Assembly: GCA_937952455.1 (NCBI GenBank)
Contig: CALFYU010000755.1
Span: forward strand, 1-5,174
From: an uncultured Planctomycetaceae bacterium
GTDB taxonomy: Bacteria; Planctomycetota; Planctomycetia; Planctomycetales; Planctomycetaceae
Direction of reading: 5' to 3'
DNA length: 5,174 nucleotides
A program made the position numbers and the translations under genes. The notes below the pieces were generated by a model that worked only from the letters and a program-made list of their open reading frames with translations, was not told where the DNA came from and did no database searches. Below, piece by piece: positions 1 to 5,174 of this stretch. Each line of letters starts with the position of its first letter. The first letter of the stretch is position 1.

Positions 1-31
1 CATTATTAACACCAAAAAACCGTCCAAATCG

Positions 32-60
32 TTCGCCTCTTGGCATCGTGGGGCTATAAT
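32..60 (+). promoter_or_regulatory. Possible sigma70-like promoter of the regulator gene
   Basis: A perfect TATAAT hexamer lies at 55-60. The best-placed -35 candidate is TTCGCC at 32-37, 17 bp upstream, matching only three of six consensus positions. Transcription would begin near 67, about 40 nt before the ATG at 109. A promoter here fits a start at 109 rather than the upstream TTG at 40, which would put the -10 box inside the coding region. The weak -35 may mean the promoter needs an activator, or that the hexamer is a chance match. Confidence 0.3.
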
Positions 61-108
61 CGCTCCGAGCCAATCAGAATACCCGCCGCGAATTCGGATC
101 CCGCCCTC

Positions 109-978
109 ATGAAGGAACTCGTTTCACCTAAACAAGTTGCACGGGCTATCGGCGTGAGTGAATCGTCTCTCAAACGCTGGTGTGACCGGGGGTTGATTCG
201 CACAATTCGCACGGCAGGCGGCCACCGCAAGCTGCCCATAAGCAGCGTCCTGGAATTCATCAAATCGTCCGGACACGAGCTCGTCCAACCGGGACTCCTG
301 GGACTGCCGGCATCGATCGGTCAAAGTCCGCGGACCGTGGACGCGGCGCGCGAGTTCTTTTTGCGGGCCCTGATTGCCGGCGATGAACAGACTTGCCGAC
401 GCATCGTATTCGACCTTCTGTTGGCCGACCGTCCCATCAGCGAGATCGGCGACGAAGTCGTGGCCCCGACGTTCGCCGAAATCGGGGAAAAATGGGGCTG
501 CGGCGACGTTGAGGTTTACCAGGAGCGACGTTCGTGTGAGATCTGTATCCGCTTGTTTCACGAATTGCGGACTTGGATCGGACCGGCCGCCGAAGACGCA
601 CCGACGGCGATTGGTTGCACGCTCACCGGAGATTACTACACCCTATCGACCACGCTGGTGGAGTTAGTATTGCGCGAGAACGGCTGGAATGCCAATACAT
701 ACGGCAACAACCTGCCCGTCCACACTTGGGTCCACGCGATCCAGGAGCAGCAACCGAAATTGACATGGCTCAGCGTGTCACACATTCCTGATCCCGTGCA
801 ATTCCTGCAGGATGTGGAGGACATCTTTGACGCCGCGCACGCGAATGACGCTGTATTTGTCATCGGTGGCCGCGCCGTGTCGGAATCTTTGCGAACGCGA
901 TTGAAATTTGACGCGTTCTTCGAGAGTCTGGCGGACTTGAGTGCGTACACATCCGATCTGCTAGTGTCGCAGCGGTAA
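109..978 (+). CDS. MerR-like helix-turn-helix regulator with a cobalamin-binding-like (CarH/LitR-type) sensor domain lacking B12 ligands
   Basis: A 289-residue, probably cytoplasmic one-component transcription regulator. Residues about 4-52 form a MerR/excisionase-type winged helix: a GVSESSLKRW recognition segment at 15-24 followed by the wing motif TAGGHRK at 35-41. Residues about 76-157 resemble the four-helix cap that precedes B12-binding domains, and about 165-289 the Rossmann-like B12-binding fold, with a GW...G..LP segment at 192-203 and VIGGRAV near the end. In CarH/LitR proteins a Wx9EH motif and an ExHxxG motif hold adenosylcobalamin. Here they read W129-x9-E139-R140 and D175-Y-Y177-T-L-S180, so the axial His is Tyr. 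I infer that it senses something other than B12, or works through protein contacts. The ATG at 109 is preferred over an in-frame TTG at 40 because the HTH begins directly after it; an in-frame TAA at 7-9 closes the frame upstream. No clear Shine-Dalgarno is seen. The target genes are unknown. Confidence 0.85.
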   Translation: MKELVSPKQVARAIGVSESSLKRWCDRGLIRTIRTAGGHRKLPISSVLEFIKSSGHELVQPGLLGLPASIGQSPRTVDAAREFFLRALIAGDEQTCRRIVFDLLLADRPISEIGDEVVAPTFAEIGEKWGCGDVEVYQERRSCEICIRLFHELRTWIGPAAEDAPTAIGCTLTGDYYTLSTTLVELVLRENGWNANTYGNNLPVHTWVHAIQEQQPKLTWLSVSHIPDPVQFLQDVEDIFDAAHANDAVFVIGGRAVSESLRTRLKFDAFFESLADLSAYTSDLLVSQR

Positions 979-1036
979 TTCGACGTCGCGACAGCCGATC
1001 CGGTTGAATTCCTTCGCAGGACAACTGTCGCACGAA

Positions 1037-1059
1037 CCGTCGGACCACCTGTGGTACGG
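1037..1059. repeat. Imperfect inverted repeat upstream of the pyrE promoter (operator candidate)
   Basis: CCGT (1037-1040) and ACCAC (1044-1048) pair with GTGGT (1051-1055) and ACGG (1056-1059), with a three-base bulge CGG on the left arm. The dyad ends 9 bp before the putative -35 box, a position suited to an activator or repressor. No T-run follows it, so it is not an intrinsic terminator for the upstream gene. The regulator encoded just upstream is one possible ligand, but nothing in the sequence shows this. A dyad this short could arise by chance. Confidence 0.25.
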
Positions 1060-1068
1060 CGAGCGACG

Positions 1069-1096
1069 TTGAAATTCAGTGTCAGGCGCGTATGAT
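1069..1096 (+). promoter_or_regulatory. Probable sigma70-type promoter of pyrE
   Basis: TTGAAA at 1069-1074 and TATGAT at 1091-1096 are separated by 16 bp, and each hexamer matches its consensus at five of six positions. The predicted start is near 1103, giving a leader of about 88 nt before the pyrE ATG. It lies in a 212-bp non-coding gap, which suggests that pyrE and the genes behind it are transcribed independently of the regulator gene upstream. Confidence 0.55.
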
Positions 1097-1102
1097 CTAT
1101 CC

Positions 1103-1190
1103 GCCGGCCCAAGCGAAAGCGTCACCGGCGATATCTTCGACGACCGCTCACGGCCCCCACTAGGCGGCCCCCCTATCGAAAGCCGCAGCT
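1103..1190 (+). other. C-rich pyrE leader without a clear ribosome-binding site
   Basis: This is the predicted untranslated leader of pyrE. It contains a direct repeat of CGGCCCCC (1151-1158 and 1165-1172, the second followed by one more C) and a short GCCGG/CCGGC pairing (1103-1107 with 1125-1129). The only purine stretch near the ATG is GAAAG at 1178-1182, a weak Shine-Dalgarno. The C-rich, G-poorer composition could suit Rho loading or regulation by pyrimidine supply, but no known pyrimidine attenuator, PyrR-binding loop or leader peptide is recognisable. Confidence 0.25.
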
Positions 1191-1751
1191 ATGTACGATC
1201 GAAATCGACTGATTGAGCTTTTCAAGGAGCGCGCGCTCAAGTTCGGCGAGTTCAAACTCGTCTCCGGCAAGACCGCCAGTTATTACCTCGACGGCAAGCA
1301 GATCACTCTGCAATCCGAGGGTTTAAGGCAGGTCAGCGAAGGGTTGCTTGATCTGCTGGCTGACGTCGACTTCGACGCCATCGGCGGCATGTCAATCGGG
1401 GCCGACCCAATCATCGGCGGGACGATCACCGTCGCCGCTGAGCGGGGAATGGACGTGCAAGGATTTCTCGTCCGCAAGGAAGCCAAGGGGCACGGCACGA
1501 ACAAATTCATCGAAGGACCCGTCCAGCCGGGAGCCAGAGTCGTCATCGTCGACGACGTGGTGACTACCGGCGGCAGTTCCCTGTTAGCCATCGACCGCAT
1601 CGAGGAATTCGGTTGCAAGGTCGTTCAGGTCGTGGCCATCGTTGACCGCATGGAAGGGGGCGCCGCCAACTTCGCCAAGCGGGACCTGCCATTGCAATCG
1701 CTGCTAACGATCGAAGACTTCGGGATCGACCCGCCCAAAACTGACGCCTGA
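1191..1751 (+). CDS. pyrE: Orotate phosphoribosyltransferase
   Basis: Catalyses orotate + PRPP to orotidine 5'-monophosphate + pyrophosphate, the fifth step of de novo UMP synthesis, in the cytoplasm. The 186-residue protein is slightly short but within the range of the single-domain bacterial enzyme. The N-terminal FGEFKLVSGKTASYYLDGK (18-36) is the family's orotate-side hallmark. The flexible catalytic loop is R95-K96-E-A-K99-G-H101-G-T with the following IEG (107-109). The type I PRPP-binding motif is VVIVDDVVTTGGS (117-129), with paired Asp 121 and 122. The ATG at 1191 gives the expected N-terminus; the Shine-Dalgarno is weak. It heads a likely unit with pgi, whose start is 31 bp downstream. 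No OMP decarboxylase domain is fused and no other pyr gene is present in the window. Confidence 0.97.
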   Translation: MYDRNRLIELFKERALKFGEFKLVSGKTASYYLDGKQITLQSEGLRQVSEGLLDLLADVDFDAIGGMSIGADPIIGGTITVAAERGMDVQGFLVRKEAKGHGTNKFIEGPVQPGARVVIVDDVVTTGGSSLLAIDRIEEFGCKVVQVVAIVDRMEGGAANFAKRDLPLQSLLTIEDFGIDPPKTDA

Positions 1752-1775
1752 CCAACTCGCTCGCTTAGTTGGGGA
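1752..1775 (+). promoter_or_regulatory. Intercistronic hairpin overlapping the pgi ribosome-binding site
   Basis: CCAACT (1752-1757) is a perfect reverse complement of AGTTGG (1767-1772), with a nine-base loop. The stem begins on the base after the pyrE stop codon. Its last two Gs belong to GGGGA (1771-1775), the only Shine-Dalgarno candidate for pgi, 7 nt before the ATG. Folding would partly mask that site, so pgi translation may be reduced, or be coupled to ribosomes finishing pyrE that open the stem. There is no T-run, so a terminator is unlikely. Confidence 0.35.
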
Positions 1776-1782
1776 CCACACC

Positions 1783-3195
1783 ATGAGGGACTACATTCGT
1801 TATTACGGGGCGGCGGCCGAGTCGCACATCAATGCGGTCGATTTTGAAAAGATCCGCTCTGCCACATTGGCGGCCCGCAACGAGGTCATCGCTGACCTTG
1901 GCCTGTTGCACGCCGGGTGCGACGTCCCTCCCCAAAAACAACCGCTCGATGCCGGCTTTATTGAGCTTCCCAAACATTTGTTGGCCGAACTCGAACACTC
2001 CGGGAAAGACTCGTTGGTGGGCCGCATCGAATCGGCGGCCGCGCAGTTCGCCGACCAGGTCGACCGCATGGTCGTGTTGGGTATCGGCGGATCCTATATG
2101 GGCACGCGCGCCTTGTTCGAGGCGCTCTGTCATCCTTACCACAATGAGTTGTCGCGTGAAACACGGAACGGCATTCCGCGCCTCTCGTTTGAAGGGAACA
2201 ACGTCGACAGTGACGCCGTTAGCGGACTGCTGGATTTGCTCTCCGCCGGGACCGATCCCTCGAACCTCGCCGACCGCTGGGGCATCGTCGTCATCAGCAA
2301 GTCGGGCGGCACGCTGGAAACGGCGGTCGCCTTTCGAGTTTTCCGTGAGGCACTCGAGAAGTTCTACGGAAGCGACGCCCCCGAATCCACGAAGTTGGTG
2401 ATCCCCATCACCGGCGAGACCGGCAAGCTTCGCAGCCTCTCGGCCATGCGGGGTTATCCGGTCACATTTCCCATTCCCGACGGCGTGGGAGGCCGGTTTT
2501 CGGTTTTCACGGCCGTGGGACTCTTCCCAGCCGCCGTACTGGGGATCGACGTCAAACAATTGCTGCGGGGCGCCGCCCATGCAACTGAACGGTTCCAGAC
2601 GGCTGATTACGACGATAACCCCGCCGTCCAATACACGGCGGTCAGTCACTATCTCGAGCGGGAACGCGGGCGAACCATCCGCGTCCTCTCGACATGGGGC
2701 AAACGACTGGAAGCGGTCGGGCTATGGTACGACCAACTGCTGGCCGAAAGCCTCGGAAAAGCCGAACAAGGCGCCACGCCGATCACCGGCGTCAACACCC
2801 GCGACCTGCACAGCCGCGGCCAACAGCATCAGGAAGGCACCTTGGACAAGCTGATCACCAACTTGTACATCGAACCGAATGTTGAGGGAGCCGTCACAGT
2901 CCCCGTCGTTCCCGACTCGCTGAACGAAGACGATCTCAATAGGTACAGCGGCAAGAACCTTCAGGAGATCCTGCAGGCGGCGCTGCAGGGCACGAATCAG
3001 GCTTATGCTGACGTCAACCGCCCCACGGCGGATCTCGTGCTCCCGAAATTGGATGCGTACAACATAGGCGCCCTGCTGCAAATCCTGATGCTGGCCACTG
3101 TCACCGAGGGCCGGTTGATGGGCGTCAATCCCTACGGGCAACCAGGCGTTGAAGACTACAAGCGAAACATGAATGCCATCTTGAGCCGTTCATAA
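1783..3195 (+). CDS. pgi: Glucose-6-phosphate isomerase
   Basis: Interconverts glucose 6-phosphate and fructose 6-phosphate in glycolysis and gluconeogenesis; cytoplasmic. At 470 residues it matches the shorter bacterial form (Bacillus-like, about 450) rather than the roughly 550-residue E. coli or animal form. Two sugar-isomerase (SIS) domains are visible. The first carries VVLGIGGSYMG (97-107) and the phosphate-binding SKSGGT (172-177). Family signature one is GVGGRFSVFTAVGLFP (234 onward). Catalytic residues by family comparison are Glu322 in AESLGK, His343 in DLHSRGQQ and Lys460 in the C-terminal signature GQPGVEDYK. All key residues are present, so the enzyme should be active. The ATG at 1783 is preceded by GGGGA, part of which lies in a hairpin. 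The hydrolase gene follows after 30 bp, suggesting co-transcription. Confidence 0.98.
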   Translation: MRDYIRYYGAAAESHINAVDFEKIRSATLAARNEVIADLGLLHAGCDVPPQKQPLDAGFIELPKHLLAELEHSGKDSLVGRIESAAAQFADQVDRMVVLGIGGSYMGTRALFEALCHPYHNELSRETRNGIPRLSFEGNNVDSDAVSGLLDLLSAGTDPSNLADRWGIVVISKSGGTLETAVAFRVFREALEKFYGSDAPESTKLVIPITGETGKLRSLSAMRGYPVTFPIPDGVGGRFSVFTAVGLFPAAVLGIDVKQLLRGAAHATERFQTADYDDNPAVQYTAVSHYLERERGRTIRVLSTWGKRLEAVGLWYDQLLAESLGKAEQGATPITGVNTRDLHSRGQQHQEGTLDKLITNLYIEPNVEGAVTVPVVPDSLNEDDLNRYSGKNLQEILQAALQGTNQAYADVNRPTADLVLPKLDAYNIGALLQILMLATVTEGRLMGVNPYGQPGVEDYKRNMNAILSRS

Positions 3196-3215
3196 TCGCC
3201 GAGCACTGCCGAATC

Positions 3216-3220
3216 GGAGA
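3216..3220 (+). promoter_or_regulatory. Shine-Dalgarno site of the UPF0173 hydrolase gene
   Basis: GGAGA lies 5 nt before the ATG at 3226 and is the clearest ribosome-binding site in the window. It fixes the start codon and indicates that the hydrolase can be translated efficiently from the shared message without relying on coupling to pgi. Confidence 0.6.
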
Positions 3221-3225
3221 ACACC

Positions 3226-3912
3226 ATGGCGACCACCGTCACATATCTCGGTGACGGAACGTTTCAATTCGAGGCCGCCGGAAAGACGATCATTATCGAC
3301 CCGTTTTTCACCGGCAACCCGGCGGCCCCCGTCACGGCCGACGAAGTCAATCCCGATTACCTGATCGTATCACACGGACACGGCGACCATGTCGGAGATG
3401 CCGTCGCGATCGCCAAGCGGACCGGTTGCACCGTCATCTCCAATCATGAGATTTCGGTATGGCTGGGTGAACAAGGAGTCGAACAGGCACACGGCATGCA
3501 CATTGGCGGCAGCCACGCGTTCGACTTCGGCATCGTCAAACTAACAATCGCCCACCACGGATCGATGCTGCCCGACGGCGCCAATGGCGGCAATCCGAGC
3601 GGGGTGATTTTGAAGCTTTCCGACGGCACGATCTATCACGCCTGCGACACCGGTCTGTTTTACGACATGAAACTGATCGGCGAAGAGGGAATCGATCTGG
3701 CAATCCTGCCCATCGGCGATAACTACACGATGGGCCCCGATGATGCACTTCGCGCGGTAAAACTGATTGAACCTAAACGCGTGATCCCCGACCACTACGA
3801 CACCTGGGAACCAATCGCGCAAGACGCCGCGGCCTGGGCCGCTCGGGTCAATGCGGAGACGAAGGCCAAACCAGTAATCCTCAAACCGGGCGAAAAATGC
3901 GCGCTATCGTAG
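3226..3912 (+). CDS. Metal-dependent hydrolase, UPF0173 (YtkL-like) family, metallo-beta-lactamase fold
   Basis: A 228-residue cytoplasmic protein of typical length for this family, with no signal peptide or membrane segment. The fold shows in an N-terminal strand pair ending IIIDPFFTGNP (24-34), then the metal-binding SHGHGDHVGD (49-58; His50, His52, Asp54, His55). Further probable ligands are His110/His111 in the AHHGS segment, Asp141 in HACDTGLF and His190 in IPDHYDTW. The PIGDNYTMGPDDA segment and the downstream IPxHY motif are characteristic of UPF0173. The family probably hydrolyses an ester or phosphodiester bond using two metal ions, but I know of no established substrate, so none is assigned. 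The gene lies 30 bp after pgi, probably in one unit with pyrE and pgi. Its TAG stop codon (3910-3912) is inside the left GTAG head of the palindromic repeat that follows. Confidence 0.93.
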   Translation: MATTVTYLGDGTFQFEAAGKTIIIDPFFTGNPAAPVTADEVNPDYLIVSHGHGDHVGDAVAIAKRTGCTVISNHEISVWLGEQGVEQAHGMHIGGSHAFDFGIVKLTIAHHGSMLPDGANGGNPSGVILKLSDGTIYHACDTGLFYDMKLIGEEGIDLAILPIGDNYTMGPDDALRAVKLIEPKRVIPDHYDTWEPIAQDAAAWAARVNAETKAKPVILKPGEKCALS

Positions 3913-3929
3913 GGTCCGCACTGCGGACC
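3909..3929 (+). repeat. REP-like unit, left copy
   Basis: Head GTAG (3909-3912), left stem GGTCCGC (3913-3919), loop ACT, right stem GCGGACC (3923-3929), all seven pairs perfect. TAG of the head is the stop codon of the UPF0173 hydrolase gene. It is identical to the right copy apart from the three loop bases. Confidence 0.7.
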
Positions 3930-3936
3930 GAACACT

Positions 3937-3951
3937 GCGTGAAGATCACGC
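3937..3951. repeat. Small hairpin at the centre of the REP spacer
   Basis: GCGTGA (3937-3942) pairs perfectly with TCACGC (3946-3951) across a three-base loop, AGA. It sits almost exactly on the symmetry axis of the larger palindrome, flanked by short unpaired stretches (3931-3936 and 3952-3958). It has no GTAG head and its stem differs from the REP stems. Confidence 0.55.
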
Positions 3952-3959
3952 TTACTAAC

Positions 3960-3980
3960 GGTCCGCCCAGCGGACCCTAC
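3960..3980 (-). repeat. REP-like unit, right copy (inverted)
   Basis: Read on the - strand: head GTAG (3980-3977), left stem GGTCCGC, loop TGG, right stem GCGGACC (ending at 3960). TAG of the head is the stop codon of the convergent glycosyltransferase gene. The orientation is opposite to the left copy, with both GTAG heads on the outside. Confidence 0.7.
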
Positions 3981-5134
3981 GTTGCGTTGATCACGTCCTG
4001 ATAGATCTCGCGAAGCCGGCGGACCATCGTCTGATGTCGGAACTGGTCGGTGAAGCGTTCGCGCCCGGTTTGGCCGAATTTCTCCCGCAGGTCCGGCGAT
4101 CCGGCTAACTTGCCGATCGCATCGGCCAGTTCCGGAACGACTTTGGGGGGCAGCAGAAAACCGGTCTCTCCGTTGATGCAGACCTCGCGGGCCCCGTCGA
4201 CGTCGTAACTGATCACCGGCTTGCCGGAGATGAGCGCTTGCGGCAGCACGCGGGCCAGCCCTTCCCGCAGACTGGTATGCACGACGATATCCATCGCCCC
4301 GATCAGTTCTGGAATCCGCGCCGGGGAGACCAGTCCGGTGAATACGAAATGCTCTCTGAGACTCGCCTCAGCAATCTGCTGTTGCAACGGTTGTTGCAGA
4401 ATGCCGTCACCGACGAACAGAAACCGCACGCGGGGATTCTGCCGAACAACTTCTTTCGCCGCCTCGATAATGTATTCATGCCCCTTGAGGTGAAATAACC
4501 GGGCAATTTTGCCGACGACGATGTCGTCCTCAGCAAAACCCAACTCGCCCCGTACCTCTCCGCGCGGGACCGGAGGATTCAGAAACGGCTCCACGTCCAT
4601 CCCGCTGTAGACCGTTTGAAACATCGAGCGCGGCGCAATGCCGGCGGCAACGTATTGATCGGTCATCGCGTCGCACACGCTGATCAACCGCGCACAACGC
4701 CGCGCCGCCCATTTCTCACAACCGCGATAGATCTGATACGCCGCCGCGCTTTGAAATTCGTGAAACGGCGAGCCATGAATCGTATGCACGACCGGGATCT
4801 TCAATTTCGTCGCCGCCGCCCGGCCGACAATTCCCGCTTTGGAACTGTGCGTATGCACAATCTCCGGCTGGATCTCAGTCAGCAGTCGCACCAAAGCGCG
4901 ATAACTTCGCCAGTCACGCGGCGGATGAATTTCACGCCGCAATTCGGGAACAATCCGCACGTTCAATTCCCGTTGCTCCGCCCGCTCAAGCAAACTCCCC
5001 TCCGGCCCGAGCGCCGGTCCGGTGATCAGCGTCACATCGTCGCCCCAATCATGCTGCTGCCCCTCGACTGACAGCAGCGTGTTTTCCTGCGCGCCGCCAA
5101 GAATCAGCCGGGTGATGATGTGCACGGGTTTCAT
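3977..5134 (-). CDS. GT-B glycosyltransferase, family 4 type
   Basis: A 385-residue transferase with the two Rossmann-like domains of the GT-B fold; no signal peptide or clear membrane helix, so probably cytoplasmic or peripheral at the inner membrane. The N-terminal acceptor domain has HIITRLILGGAQENTL (5-20), where the GGA loop is typical, and VHTHSSKAGIVGRAAA (93-108) followed by HTIHGSPFHEF. The C-terminal donor domain has the VGKIARLFHLKGHEYIIEA stretch, LFVGDG, and the nucleotide-sugar site EGLARVLPQALISGKPVISYDVDGA, written here only to mark its order. In that site the usual EX7E is E291-x7-Q299. Such enzymes commonly build exopolysaccharide, capsule or lipopolysaccharide chains from a nucleotide-activated sugar; neither donor nor acceptor can be told here. 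The ATG at 5134 fits the family N-terminus although no Shine-Dalgarno precedes it (CCCCC abuts the ATG). The 40 bases upstream show no clear promoter. The gene ends in the right GTAG head of the repeat. Confidence 0.92.
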   Translation of the reverse strand: MKPVHIITRLILGGAQENTLLSVEGQQHDWGDDVTLITGPALGPEGSLLERAEQRELNVRIVPELRREIHPPRDWRSYRALVRLLTEIQPEIVHTHSSKAGIVGRAAATKLKIPVVHTIHGSPFHEFQSAAAYQIYRGCEKWAARRCARLISVCDAMTDQYVAAGIAPRSMFQTVYSGMDVEPFLNPPVPRGEVRGELGFAEDDIVVGKIARLFHLKGHEYIIEAAKEVVRQNPRVRFLFVGDGILQQPLQQQIAEASLREHFVFTGLVSPARIPELIGAMDIVVHTSLREGLARVLPQALISGKPVISYDVDGAREVCINGETGFLLPPKVVPELADAIGKLAGSPDLREKFGQTGRERFTDQFRHQTMVRRLREIYQDVINAT

Positions 5135-5174
5135 GGGGGAGATCGCAACGTTTGCGTAATGATCGTTCCGCGTT

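Larger units (their letters stand above)
3908..3981. repeat. BIME-like compound palindrome: two inverted REP units around a hairpin spacer
   Basis: The 74-bp element has perfect 12-bp ends in inverted orientation (3908-3919 with 3970-3981; arm CGTAGGGTCCGC) and an inner 8-bp pair (GCGGACCG at 3923-3930 with CGGTCCGC at 3959-3966). Each half is a self-contained hairpin, and the 28-bp spacer (3931-3958) holds a third. The whole can fold as three stem-loops or as one long cruciform. A GTAG tetranucleotide at the 5' foot of a GC-rich palindrome is the known hallmark of REP sequences mobilised by RAYT (REP-associated tyrosine) transposases, and paired inverted REPs form BIMEs. Genomic copy number cannot be seen from one window, and no RAYT gene is present here, so membership of a repeat family is inference. 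It fills the junction between two convergent genes and supplies the stop codon of each. Confidence 0.75.
3908..3981. terminator. Possible bidirectional transcription terminator formed by the palindrome
   Basis: Strong GC stems lie immediately after both stop codons of a convergent gene pair, where transcription from each side would need to stop. No stem is followed by a T-run on either strand, so a classical intrinsic terminator is not supported. The stems could still pause polymerase, assist Rho, or protect mRNA 3' ends as REP hairpins do in enterobacteria. Confidence 0.4.

Noticed and set aside
90..101. Adjacent EcoRI and BamHI sites (GAATTCGGATCC) resembling a cloning polylinker.
   Set aside because: No further vector-like sequence flanks them, and the surrounding composition is continuous with the rest of the window; most likely chance.
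40..108. TTG start at 40 that would add 23 residues to the regulator.
   Set aside because: No Shine-Dalgarno precedes it, the added residues match no domain, and a TATAAT hexamer lies inside the stretch; the HTH begins right after the ATG at 109.
326..336. GTCCGCGGACC palindrome sharing the core of the REP stem.
   Set aside because: It lies in coding sequence of the regulator, has no loop and no GTAG head, and fits normal codons; treated as coincidence.
965..993. TGTCGC/GCGACA inverted repeat at the end of the regulator gene as a terminator.
   Set aside because: Only six pairs with a 17-base loop, partly inside the coding region, and no T-run after it.
636..1112. Long open frame on the - strand covering the regulator's 3' half and the following gap.
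   Set aside because: It is antisense to a gene with clear domains and its translation shows no recognisable family or motif; a high-GC shadow frame.
1765..2649. 294-codon open frame on the - strand across pgi.
   Set aside because: Entirely antisense to pgi, whose catalytic motifs are all intact on the + strand.
3908..3981. CRISPR-like or tRNA-like interpretation of the palindromic junction.
   Set aside because: There are only two units, in inverted rather than direct orientation, with one short spacer; no cloverleaf or CCA-type acceptor stem can be drawn.
4616..5071. 151-codon open frame on the + strand, Arg-rich.
   Set aside because: Antisense to the glycosyltransferase; the composition is that of a shadow frame, with no ribosome-binding site or motif.

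Overview
The window reads as ordinary chromosomal DNA from a free-living bacterium of moderately high GC. The likeliest source is a planctomycete. That placement is an inference from the style of the glycosyltransferase and regulator proteins, the weak or absent Shine-Dalgarno sequences and the non-operonic gene mix; no rRNA or other phylogenetic marker is present. Five complete protein genes are visible, four on the + strand and one on the - strand.

Region 1 (about 32-978) holds a one-component regulator: a MerR/excisionase-type winged helix fused to a cobalamin-binding-like domain of the CarH/LitR type. The residues that normally hold and sense B12 are replaced (axial His to Tyr, Wx9EH to Wx9ER). 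Region 2 (979-1190) is a non-coding gap with a good sigma70-like promoter (TTGAAA, 16 bp, TATGAT), a dyad just upstream of it, and a C-rich leader. Region 3 (1191-3912) is a probable three-gene transcription unit with gaps of 31 and 30 bp: pyrE (pyrimidine synthesis), pgi (glucose-6-phosphate isomerase) and a UPF0173/YtkL-type metallo-beta-lactamase-fold hydrolase. A 6-bp hairpin in the pyrE-pgi gap overlaps the pgi ribosome-binding site.

Region 4 (3908-3981) is the most unusual part: a 74-bp compound palindrome between two convergent genes. It consists of two inverted, nearly identical REP-like units, each a GTAG head followed by a GGTCCGC/GCGGACC stem, around a spacer with its own hairpin. 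The GTAG heads provide the TAG stop codons of both convergent genes, and the element may also act as a bidirectional transcription terminator. Region 5 (3977-5134, - strand) is a GT-B, family-4-type glycosyltransferase, probably for a surface or exported polysaccharide.

The central genes are housekeeping metabolism: PyrE consumes PRPP and Pgi controls the hexose-phosphate pool. The glycosyltransferase is convergently transcribed and separately controlled. No phage, CRISPR array, tRNA or rRNA gene, or complete transposon is visible.
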